From: Amaricoccus macauensis
GTDB lineage: Bacteria; Pseudomonadota; Alphaproteobacteria; Rhodobacterales; Rhodobacteraceae
Assembly: GCF_014201905.1 (NCBI RefSeq)
Contig: NZ_JACHFM010000007.1
Coordinates: 35,076 to 99,075 of the forward strand
Length of the DNA stretch: 64,000 nt
Reading direction: 5' to 3'
Shown in pieces: positions 25,752 through 33,477 of this stretch. The notes beneath the pieces were generated by a model. The model had not been told where the DNA came from and ran no database searches. It was given only the letters and a program-made list of their open reading frames with translations. Position numbers and translations under genes: made by a program. Positions within the stretch are counted from its first letter, which is position 1. Each line of letters opens with the position of its first letter.

Positions 25752-26993
25752 TCAGGCGTACTCGATGACGAGCTCCGGCGCGTTGTCGCCCTTCGCCTCG
25801 AAGGCTTCCGCCACCCGCTCGCCGGAGCCGCTGACGCGGAAGGCGAGCGCGTCGAGCGCGTCGCTGCCGCCGTCCTCGATCACGTCCCTGATGAGCTCGG
25901 AGATGTCGGCGGACTTGTAGGTCTCGCCCTTCTTCCAGGCCTGGACGTCCCAGTCCACGTCGTCGGCGAGGTAGGCGCGGGCGTCCGGGCCGTTCGCACG
26001 CGTGTAGGTGGCGGCGTGGGTGGTGTCCTCGACCTCGATCTCGAAGTGCGCGGCGCCCTTGCTGGTCTCGGCGGCGGTGAAGACGAAGTAGGCCGCCTTG
26101 ATCTCGGCGTCCTTGTCGAGCGCGACCGCCTTGAAGCGCAGGCCGACCGACTGCTCGCCGGCGCCGTCATGCCCGAACTCGAGGTCCTTGCTGGCAGCCG
26201 CCTTGTTCGCCTCGAAGTCGTCGCTCGCGGCGGCGATCTTCGTCGAGACGACGCCGTCCGCCGCAGCCTTGTCAGCGCCCTTGTCAGCCGTCTTGTCGGC
26301 CGCCTTGTCGAGGGCCACCCCGACCTTGTCGGTGCCCTCGGGCCTGGTCACGGTCTCGGAAAGCTTCTCGACGGCGGTCTTGCCGGTCTCGGCTTCGGTC
26401 GCCGCGGCCACCTGGGTGGTGCTGGCGGTGGTCTTGCTGCCGCCGACCTTGATCACCTGCACCGAGTCGATGTGGTAGCCGGTCGAGCGCGGCGCGAAGG
26501 TGATCGAGTGCATCCCCTTGTCGAAGACCACGGTCGAGGGCGCGTTGCGGTCACCCTCGATCGGCGTCGAGAACTGCTTGGCGTCGATCCAGGAGGTGGT
26601 GGCGCCCTTGTACTTCACGAAGCCGTCGCCGCCGGAGGTGAGCTTGGGCGTGCCCTTCGGCATCACGCTCTGGGTGTTGCCGTCGACCTTGATCCAGATG
26701 TCGTTGCGCGCGTCGCCCGGGTTGTTGGTGTCGCGCGAGGCGCGCAGCAGGATGCTGTACTGCCCGGCCTCGGTGATGTTGAGGTTGAAGCTGAACCGGC
26801 CGGCGGCGGGGGCCTGCTTGTGCGAGCCGTCCGCCGTCTGGCTCTTGTAGTAATAGTGCGCACCCTCGGCGTTCTTGTTGCCGACGCCGGGAGCCTGGTA
26901 GACCCAGCCGCCGCCGGGAGTCTTGCCGAGGAGATCCTCGATCTGCACCTTCACCTTGCCGCCGGTGAGGCCGTAGGTCCTGGTCACTGCCAT
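25752..26993 (-). CDS. Two-domain beta-sandwich surface protein with charged linker
   Basis: A 413-residue paralog of the gene at 24267-25370. The N-terminal domain is strongly similar (GGWVYQAPGVGNKNAEGAHYYYKS, RDTNNPGDARNDIWIKVDGN, GYHIDSVQVIK), as is the C-terminal DNRLRE-like domain (QSVGLRFKAVAL, IKAAYFVFTA, LAFRVSGSG, PELVIEYA). The linker differs: about 70 residues rich in Lys, Ala, Asp and Thr with repeats of ADKTADKGADKAA. The ATG at 26993 follows GGAGACAGTGACG. There is no signal peptide. The tandem pair arose by duplication. Function unknown; glycan binding is plausible. Confidence 0.72.
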   Translation of the reverse strand: MAVTRTYGLTGGKVKVQIEDLLGKTPGGGWVYQAPGVGNKNAEGAHYYYKSQTADGSHKQAPAAGRFSFNLNITEAGQYSILLRASRDTNNPGDARNDIWIKVDGNTQSVMPKGTPKLTSGGDGFVKYKGATTSWIDAKQFSTPIEGDRNAPSTVVFDKGMHSITFAPRSTGYHIDSVQVIKVGGSKTTASTTQVAAATEAETGKTAVEKLSETVTRPEGTDKVGVALDKAADKTADKGADKAAADGVVSTKIAAASDDFEANKAAASKDLEFGHDGAGEQSVGLRFKAVALDKDAEIKAAYFVFTAAETSKGAAHFEIEVEDTTHAATYTRANGPDARAYLADDVDWDVQAWKKGETYKSADISELIRDVIEDGGSDALDALAFRVSGSGERVAEAFEAKGDNAPELVIEYA

Positions 26994-27613
26994 CGTCACT
27001 GTCTCCACTTTTCTTGCGGGAACGCGCGCGCACGTCCCCGGTCACCGCGCTCCGCCGGGGGTGCGGAGGGGTGTCGTTGCCTTCGGTTTGCTGCCTGACG
27101 CTCGCCGCCGGACGACTTTGCCGGCCCGGGACGTATCTCCCCGAACTCGGGGAGCAGGATGGCGGGATCCGGGGGTGGTTTTAGGGGATGAGGGCGGGAA
27201 CGGTCACCCAACGATTGTGACGGTTTGAGACTTCGGCGAGGTTCCGCTCAGAAACGCGCGGAAACATGCAAATGCGCGAGTTGCGCATCCAGTATAAAAT
27301 ATTGATTCCCAACGGGAACGTGTCTGTTCTTTATCAATTGTCAATTTTGATGGATCGGCTGGTTCGCCGGCTCTCCACCCGCCCGAAAGCCGGTTGCCCC
27401 CGCCTGGGCCGCCTGGGCGGGGGGCTGATCTTGCCCCGAGCCAGGAACCCCGAGTCCGGAAACTGACCGGGGATTCCACCCGGGCTCCGGTGGCACGCTG
27501 GCGCAGGCCGGGTCGTCACGGCCGCCGCGCTGCCGCCGGGCGGCTGGACAGGACCGGGACCGGCCGCGATAACGGCGGGGTTGCTTGGAGAGTGTGATGA
27601 TCTGGAGTGTACC
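26994..27613. promoter_or_regulatory. Long divergent intergenic region with AT-rich core
   Basis: 620 bases between a minus-strand and a plus-strand gene. 27260-27355 is markedly AT-rich, with TATAAAATATTGATT and TTATCAATTGTCAATTTTGAT. A small operator-like dyad TTCCC-AAC-GGGAA lies at 27306-27318. TTGACAATTGAT on the minus strand could be a -35 region. Open frames here lack conserved content and no gene is called. Confidence 0.4.
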
Positions 27614-28474
27614 ATGGGCACGATGACCCGCCTGCTGCGCCCGGCGATGGAGGGTGCCCGGCGCCGCCTGCGGCAGATGCAGGACCGGGTGCTGCCCGAC
27701 TTCGTCATCATCGGCGCGCAGAAGAGCGGCACCTCGAGCCTTTATCGCTATCTCACCCAGCACCCCCAGGTGCGCGAGAGTTCGGTGAAGGAGGTGCATT
27801 ACTTCGACGGTGGCCTCGAGGAGGGGACCGACACCTATACCTTCGGCGAGCGCTGGTATCGCTCGCACTTCCCGCTGGCCTCGGAGATGGCGCCGGGCGT
27901 GCAAGCCTACGAGGCCTCGCCCCTCTACATGCTGCACCCGCTGGTGGCCGGGCGGATGGCGCAGATCCTGCCTCGGGTGAAGCTGGTGGCGATCCTGCGC
28001 GATCCCACCGACCGGGCGCTGTCGCACTACTTCCACAATGTGCGGAAGAACGCGGTACGCCGCTGCAAGGAGGAGCTTGGCCCCGGCGCGGCGATGGCGG
28101 CGGAGGAGGAGCGGCTCGCGCCGGTGCTGGCGCGGGGCGACTACGGCGACGAGGCGTTCCGGGCCTACAGCTACAAGGCGCGCGGGCGCTACCTCGAGCA
28201 GATCGAACGCTACTGGGCGCATTTCCCGCGGGAGAACCTGCTGGTGCTCCGGGCGGAGGATCTCTTCGAGGATCCGGCCGGGCTCATGGGGGGCCTGTGC
28301 GATTTCCTCGGGCTCGACCGGACGAGGAGCGGGGAAGACTTCCGGCCGGCGAACGTCGGCTCGAACCGCGAGGAGGTGGACCCCGGTGTCCGGGCCGAGC
28401 TCGAGGCCTACTTCGCGCCGATGAACCAGGCGCTCTACGCGGCCCTCGGGCGGGATTTCGGCTGGCCGGCCTGA
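27614..28474 (+). CDS. Sulfotransferase, heparan-sulfotransferase-like
   Basis: A 286-residue sulfotransferase: FVIIGAQKSGTSSLYRYLTQHP is a textbook 5'-phosphosulfate site, VKEVHYFD follows as in glycosaminoglycan N-/O-sulfotransferases, and VAILRDPTDRALSHYFHNVR is the 3'-phosphate site. It ends with a typical FAPMNQALYAALGRDFGW tail. It would sulfate sugars of the surface polysaccharide. The ATG at 27614 has GGAG 7 bases upstream; an in-frame start 11 codons earlier is unlikely. A hairpin repeat lies after its stop. Confidence 0.92.
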   Translation: MGTMTRLLRPAMEGARRRLRQMQDRVLPDFVIIGAQKSGTSSLYRYLTQHPQVRESSVKEVHYFDGGLEEGTDTYTFGERWYRSHFPLASEMAPGVQAYEASPLYMLHPLVAGRMAQILPRVKLVAILRDPTDRALSHYFHNVRKNAVRRCKEELGPGAAMAAEEERLAPVLARGDYGDEAFRAYSYKARGRYLEQIERYWAHFPRENLLVLRAEDLFEDPAGLMGGLCDFLGLDRTRSGEDFRPANVGSNREEVDPGVRAELEAYFAPMNQALYAALGRDFGWPA

Positions 28475-28504
28475 GCCGGGGGGCGGTCGCTCGCCGCCAT
28501 TTTT

Positions 28505-28562
28505 ATGTCTGCACTCCGTGTTGGTCCATGCCGATGCATCGACCAACACGGAGTGCAGACAT
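28505..28562. repeat. 58-bp hairpin of the 21-bp repeat family (unit 2)
   Basis: A forward arm (28505-28526) and reverse arm (28541-28562) are separated by only 14 bases, which can pair further (ATGC/GCAT), giving an almost perfect hairpin. The whole 58 bp is identical to 51447-51504. It lies between the sulfotransferase stop and the coiled-coil gene. Confidence 0.9.
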
Positions 28563-28678
28563 GGGCGCCCCGGCCCGCCATTGGCAAAAAACGCACCCCC
28601 GAGCCCGGGGATTAATCCGCCGCTAACCAACTTCCCGCTTCATCGCCCCGGTTTCAGTCAAGAGAGAACGGGCGCGCC

Positions 28679-31351
28679 ATGGATCCCTTTGGTATCGGCA
28701 TCACGGGACTGGGCGCGGCGGGCGCCGCCACCTTCGGCGCCTTTGGCCTCGCCTTCCGGGCCCGGCGCCGGCGGCTCGCCCTGCAGGCGGCAAGCGAGCT
28801 GGCGATCGCGGCCGGCACCGGCGATGTCGACAGCGGCGAGGGCCCGGGCATCTCCGCCATCCGGCGAGCCGAGCGCGACCGGATCGAGGCGCTTGCCACC
28901 ACCCAGGCCGAACTCGCGCTCCGGCTCGACGCGCTGACCGCGGCGGGAAGCGCGCCGGAGGAGAAGCTGCAGGCGATGGCCGGCCAGCTCCTCGGGCTCA
29001 TCCGCGACAAGAATGCCACCCTCGAGACGGCGATGACCGGGCTCGACCAGCTGCGCGCCCGGATGAAGGCGCTCGAGGAGATGGGCGAGCCCGCCGAGGC
29101 GCGCGGCCTCTTCGAGGGGCTGAAGGCCCGGATGGGCGAGCTCGAGACCCGGGCCGCGGCCGGCGCGGCCGGACTGGAGGCACGGCTCGCGGCGCTCGCT
29201 TCGGGGGGCGGCGCGTCGGAGCTCGCCGAGCGGCTGGCACGGCTGCACGAGGCGCGCGACGCTGGCCTCGAGGCGGCGCTCGGGCGCCTCGCGCCGATCG
29301 AGACCCGGCTCGCCGGGCTCGAGAGCGGCATCGGTGCCGGGCGGGAGACGACGAAGCGGCTCGAAGCAGCCCTCGCGGCGTTGCAGGGCGAGCAGGCGCA
29401 GGCGCGCACCGAGATCGCCGCGCTTCGCGCCACGGCCGAGACCGCGCCGGGCCAGGTCGAAGCCCGGGTCGACGCCCGGGTCGAAGCGGTACGGGCCGAG
29501 CTTTCCGGGCGGATCGAGGCGTTCGAGCGGGCGATGGCGGCGCGTGATCCGCAGGACGCGCTCGACCGGCTCGCCGAGCGGCTCGAGGCGGTGCAGGATC
29601 GCCTGGTGCTGATCGAGACGGCGGAGAACCCGCTCGCCGAGGTCTCCGAGCGGCTTTCCGCGCTCTATGCCCAGAAGGACGCGGCGGTCGAGACGGTGCT
29701 CGCGCGCCTCGCGCCGCTTGAAGCGCGTCTCCAGGGCTTCGAGCGCGAGCTTGCGGCGAAGGACCCGCAAGGCGCGCTCGACCGTTTCGCCGAGCGCCTC
29801 GAAGGCGTGCAGGACCGCCTGATGCTGATCGAGACGACGGAGAACCCGCTTGCCGAGGTCTCCGAGCGGCTCTCCGCGCTCTATGCCCAGAAGGACGCGG
29901 CCGTCGAGGCGATGCTCGGGCGGCTCGCGCCGCTCGAGACGCGGCTCGGTGACTTCGAGCGCGAGCTCGCGGCGAAGGATCCGCGGGCGGCGATCGAGCA
30001 GCTTCTCGGCCGCATCGAGGCGCTGCAGGGGCGTCTCACGCTTATCGAGGCCGCCGGAAGCCCGCTCGCCGAGCTTTCGGACAAGCTCTCCGCGCTCCAC
30101 GGCCAGAAGGACGCGGCGGTCGAGACGGTGCTCGCGCGCCTCGCGCCGCTCGAGGCGCGTCTCCAGGGCTTCGAGCGCGAACTCTCGGTGCGCGATCCGC
30201 AGGGCGCGCTCGACCGCTTCGCCGAGCGGCTCGAAGGGGTCGCGGGACGGGTCACGCTCATCGAGAGCGCCGAGAGCCCGCTCGCCGAGCTTTCCGAGCG
30301 GCTGGCGCAGATCCACGCCCAGAAGGAAGCCGCCGTCGAGGCGATGATCGCCCGTCTCGGGCCGGTCGAGGACCGGCTCGGCGGCGTCGAGCGCGAGATC
30401 GCGGCGAAGGACCCGCAAGGGGCGCTCGATCGGTTTGCCGAGCGGCTCGAAGGGGTCGCGGGCCGGCTCGCGGCGGTGGAGACCACCGGGAGCCCGCTCG
30501 CCGAGGTGACCGAGACGCTGGGCAGCCTCTATGCCCAGAAGGAAGCTGCGGTCGAGGCGGTGCTCGGGCGCCTTGCGCCGCTTGAGGCAAAGCTCGCCGC
30601 TGTCGAGGGCGGTCTTGCCCGGGCGGCGGAGGACGACGCGCGCGCGGCGGTTGACGGGCTCAAGGCGGTTGACGGGCTCCGGGCCCGGATTGAAACGCTG
30701 CACTGGAACCTTGGCGAGACCGCGGCCGGGCTCGCGGCGCTCCGGGCCGAGGCCACGGCCGGCCCGGCCGCGACGGTGACGGCGGCGGCAACGGCCGCGG
30801 TGAGCGCGGGCGTCAGTGAGGCCGCCGACCGGCTCGCGCAGCTCTTCACCGGGAAGGATACCGGCCTCGCGGCGCTCCTCGACCGGCTCGGCCCGATCGA
30901 GGATGTCCTCGGGCGGGTGGCGACGCTCGAGGCAGCGCTCGGCCGGCTCGGGCATGTCGAGACTGGACTGGAGCGGCTCGCGCCGCTCGAAATCGCGCTG
31001 GAGCGGCTCGCGCCGCTCGAGTCTGCGTTTGAGCGGCTCGCGCCGCTTGAGGCACGGCTCGCCTCCCTCGAGGCGCGCGATGATCCTGAGGCTGCCCTCG
31101 CGGTGGCAGGCGAGGTGGCGGTCGAGCTTGCGGCGCTCCGCGCCGATGCCGCGACGCAGACCGCGCTCTTCGCCAACCGGCTCGCGCTTCTCGAAGCGAC
31201 CCTGCCACGGCCCGCCGCCCGCCAGGTCGGCCCGGCGGTGCCCCCGGATGGCATGTCCCCGGATGGCAGGGAGGCCAGGGCTTCCACCGGCGGGGCCTCG
31301 GACGAGGAAGAGATCTGGGCGCTGCCGCGGATCATCTCGCTGCACAAGTGA
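28679..31351 (+). CDS. Large coiled-coil protein with five 72-residue repeats
   Basis: An 890-residue protein of unknown function. Residues 5-25 form a short hydrophobic segment (IGITGLGAAGAATFGAFGLAF) followed by RARRRR, suggesting one membrane anchor with the rest cytoplasmic. Almost everything after is predicted coiled coil, rich in Ala, Glu, Leu and Arg. Residues 290 to about 649 comprise five tandem 72-residue units starting DPQGALDRFAERLEGV and containing SPLAEVSERLSALYAQKDAA and RLAPLEARL. The C-terminal part has shorter RLAPLE repeats. It heads a cluster with the next two genes. It may be a scaffold or tether; no enzymatic motif is seen. The long antisense frame is a codon-bias shadow. 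Confidence 0.78.
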   Translation: MDPFGIGITGLGAAGAATFGAFGLAFRARRRRLALQAASELAIAAGTGDVDSGEGPGISAIRRAERDRIEALATTQAELALRLDALTAAGSAPEEKLQAMAGQLLGLIRDKNATLETAMTGLDQLRARMKALEEMGEPAEARGLFEGLKARMGELETRAAAGAAGLEARLAALASGGGASELAERLARLHEARDAGLEAALGRLAPIETRLAGLESGIGAGRETTKRLEAALAALQGEQAQARTEIAALRATAETAPGQVEARVDARVEAVRAELSGRIEAFERAMAARDPQDALDRLAERLEAVQDRLVLIETAENPLAEVSERLSALYAQKDAAVETVLARLAPLEARLQGFERELAAKDPQGALDRFAERLEGVQDRLMLIETTENPLAEVSERLSALYAQKDAAVEAMLGRLAPLETRLGDFERELAAKDPRAAIEQLLGRIEALQGRLTLIEAAGSPLAELSDKLSALHGQKDAAVETVLARLAPLEARLQGFERELSVRDPQGALDRFAERLEGVAGRVTLIESAESPLAELSERLAQIHAQKEAAVEAMIARLGPVEDRLGGVEREIAAKDPQGALDRFAERLEGVAGRLAAVETTGSPLAEVTETLGSLYAQKEAAVEAVLGRLAPLEAKLAAVEGGLARAAEDDARAAVDGLKAVDGLRARIETLHWNLGETAAGLAALRAEATAGPAATVTAAATAAVSAGVSEAADRLAQLFTGKDTGLAALLDRLGPIEDVLGRVATLEAALGRLGHVETGLERLAPLEIALERLAPLESAFERLAPLEARLASLEARDDPEAALAVAGEVAVELAALRADAATQTALFANRLALLEATLPRPAARQVGPAVPPDGMSPDGREARASTGGASDEEEIWALPRIISLHK

Positions 31352-31457
31352 GGGCGGGGCGACCCTGCCCGTAACCTTCGGTTAACCTGTTTCATCCCAC
31401 CGTCAGTTGACACCGGCATGCTGCCTTTGCCGCGTTTCCCCGCCCCGGAGAGATCCC

Positions 31458-32696
31458 TTGACCCAGTTCCTCGAATTCGAGCCTGAACTCATATCTGAGC
31501 CCGCATCGGCGAGCGTTCCCGAGTGCGCCCCGGGCACGTCGGCTCCTGAGACTGTGGCTTGCGATGTCACGTCGGCCGATGGCGCCGAGGCCGGGAAGGA
31601 TGCGGTCGGGAAGGATGGGGCCGGGAAGGATGCGGCCGGGGAGCCGGGGTCCGGGCCGGCCGCGCTTGCCGATCTGGTGGCGGCGGGTCTCGTCAGCCAT
31701 GAGATGATCGGCGATCCGGTCAGGCTCGGGGCCAGGCTCGGGGCGGGGGCCGAAGCTGCGACGCTGCGGCGGCTCTGCGCCCATGTTTCCGGTTCGATCT
31801 GGCGGATCGAGCCCTATCACTATGCCTTCCGCCTCGAGGCGGCGGCGGCGGCGGGGACGGATCCGGAGGCGGCCGGCGCGGCGCTCGAGGCGCGGCTCGC
31901 CGACGAATTCGGTCCTGACGCGGCCTGGGTGAACGCGACCGATCTCATCGACGACGCCGAGGCGGGCGCGGGAGAAGCGACAACCACCCGGAAGCCGGCG
32001 GCAGACATGGCGGTCGACCTCGATGCGCCGCTTCTCCTGCTCCGGGCCAGCGCCGGGGCGGTGGCCGACGGGCTCGATTTCGCCGGCCCCGGGGTTCAGG
32101 CGGTGGTGAGCGCGAGCTTCGCCGCCCGTGCCGCCCATATCGCCGCTGCTCACATTGCCGCGGACCGGAGGGCCGCGGACCGGATGGCGGGCGAGAGCGC
32201 GGCAGATGCCGATCTCGTGCTGCGGTTCGCGGCGCTCGAAGCCGGGCAGGCGCGGATCGAGGCGGCGCTTGCCGCAAATCGGGCCGAGGCAGACCGAATC
32301 GAGGCAGATCGGATCGAGGCAGACCCGGCCCCGGACTTCGCGGGGCGGTTCACGGTGTTCGAGGCAGGACAGGCGCGGATCGAGGTGGCGCTTGCCGCGG
32401 AGGCGGAGTCGCGCGCGGCGGCAGCGGCGGCGGAGGTCCGGCTGACCGAACTCCTCGCCAAGGTGCTGCGCCGGCTCGACGCCCAGGCGGACGTGCTGCA
32501 CAGCCACATCGCCCGCGAGGACCAGGTGGCGGCCCGGCTTGGCGAGATCGCCGCGCTCGCGGAGGGCGGCGTGACGAGCGGCGCCACGGGTGTCGCCTTC
32601 CAGGAGACGCTCGGTCTCGCGCTGGCGGAGTTCCTCGCCCGGCTGGAGCGCCGCGAGGCGGCCATGGTGCCGGCGCGCGTGCCGCAGGTGAGCTGA
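31458..32696 (+). CDS. Hypothetical Ala/Glu-rich protein of the coiled-coil cluster
   Basis: A 412-residue protein that I do not recognise. The start is probably the TTG at 31458 with GGAG 8 bases before it, giving LTQFLEFEPELISEP. A low-complexity Gly/Lys/Asp/Ala stretch (about 40-65) precedes a more ordered part (ADLVAAGLVSHEMIGD, WRIEPYHYAFRLEAA). The C-terminal half has heptad-like segments (RFAALEAGQARIEAALAA, and the related RFTVFEAGQARIEVALAA). It lies 107 bases after the coiled-coil gene and 11 before the HHH gene, so the three are likely co-transcribed. Confidence 0.62.
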   Translation: MTQFLEFEPELISEPASASVPECAPGTSAPETVACDVTSADGAEAGKDAVGKDGAGKDAAGEPGSGPAALADLVAAGLVSHEMIGDPVRLGARLGAGAEAATLRRLCAHVSGSIWRIEPYHYAFRLEAAAAAGTDPEAAGAALEARLADEFGPDAAWVNATDLIDDAEAGAGEATTTRKPAADMAVDLDAPLLLLRASAGAVADGLDFAGPGVQAVVSASFAARAAHIAAAHIAADRRAADRMAGESAADADLVLRFAALEAGQARIEAALAANRAEADRIEADRIEADPAPDFAGRFTVFEAGQARIEVALAAEAESRAAAAAAEVRLTELLAKVLRRLDAQADVLHSHIAREDQVAARLGEIAALAEGGVTSGATGVAFQETLGLALAEFLARLERREAAMVPARVPQVS

Positions 32697-32706
32697 GGGC
32701 GGGTCG

Positions 32707-33261
32707 ATGAGCGAGATATCCTCTCCCGAGACCCGGGATCCGGTTGATCCCGCCGATCCGGCCCCCCCGACGCTGGCGGCGCGGCTCGCCGAGCGCAGCC
32801 GGCTGCGGGCGCTGCGCGCCGAGCGGCTCGCCCGTCTGCGCCCGCCCGCCGATCCAGAGACGGCCGCCGACCCGGAGATCGCCGACCCGGAGACCGCTCG
32901 CTCCGAGGCGGGTCCGGATGACGAAGCGGAGACGGCGCTGCATGAGTTCCTGCGGGCGCTGACCGGGGAGCCGCCGCCTTCGGCCCCGGTGGTGGTGGAG
33001 GCGGCCGAGGTTCTGAGCTTCCAGCGTCCCGAGCGCCCGGCGTCGTCACCCGCGGCCAGCGACCTCGAGCGCCTGCCGGGCGTGGGGCCGAACCTTGTCT
33101 GGGCGCTGGAACAGGCAGGGATCGGCTGTCTCGCCGACCTCGCGCCCCTCGCGCCGGAGGAACTCGTCCGCCGACTTGGGCCGATCGGTCGGCTGGTGCC
33201 GGCGGCGGGCTGGGTCGATACGGCGCGGGTCGACACGGCCTGGACGGCTCTGCCGGACTGA
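32707..33261 (+). CDS. Small protein with C-terminal helix-hairpin-helix domain
   Basis: 184 residues. The N-terminal 110 are disordered and rich in Pro, Ala, Asp and Arg. The C-terminal 60 carry LERLPGVGPNLVWALEQAGIGCLADLAPLAPEELVRRLG, a helix-hairpin-helix of the kind found in DUF4332-like and ribosomal-protein-associated HHH modules, which can bind DNA or mediate protein contacts. It begins 11 bases after the preceding gene and ends the three-gene cluster. The cluster's role is unknown; a tie to DNA or chromosome organisation is only a guess. Confidence 0.68.
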   Translation: MSEISSPETRDPVDPADPAPPTLAARLAERSRLRALRAERLARLRPPADPETAADPEIADPETARSEAGPDDEAETALHEFLRALTGEPPPSAPVVVEAAEVLSFQRPERPASSPAASDLERLPGVGPNLVWALEQAGIGCLADLAPLAPEELVRRLGPIGRLVPAAGWVDTARVDTAWTALPD

Positions 33262-33373
33262 TCCTTCCCTTCGCGTCACCTCCCGGGGACTGGCGCCGGC
33301 GCGGCGATGTACCGGCCCCGGGCGGCTTTTCCGGGAGCACGGCCCGGGAGCACGGCCCCGGGTCGGAGGCGGG

Positions 33374-33450
33374 GACCAACACGGAATGCAGACATTCCTT
33401 CCGGTCGGCTGATCCCGGCCCCGGGCGGTACCAACACGGAGTGCAGACAT
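33374..33450 (-). repeat. Two same-direction copies of the 21-bp repeat
   Basis: Reverse copies lie at 33374-33395 (T-type arm) and 33430-33450 (C-type arm), 56 bases apart, in the gap between two converging genes. Neither has an inverted partner nearby. Confidence 0.8.
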
Positions 33451-33477
33451 GAGGGGAGGGGGGAGTTCCCCCGCCCC

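Noticed and set aside
28658..31345. 895-residue open frame antisense to the coiled-coil gene
   Set aside because: It is a mirror of GC-rich codon bias, with Arg/Gly/Leu-rich content and no domain; the plus-strand frame has regular protein repeats.
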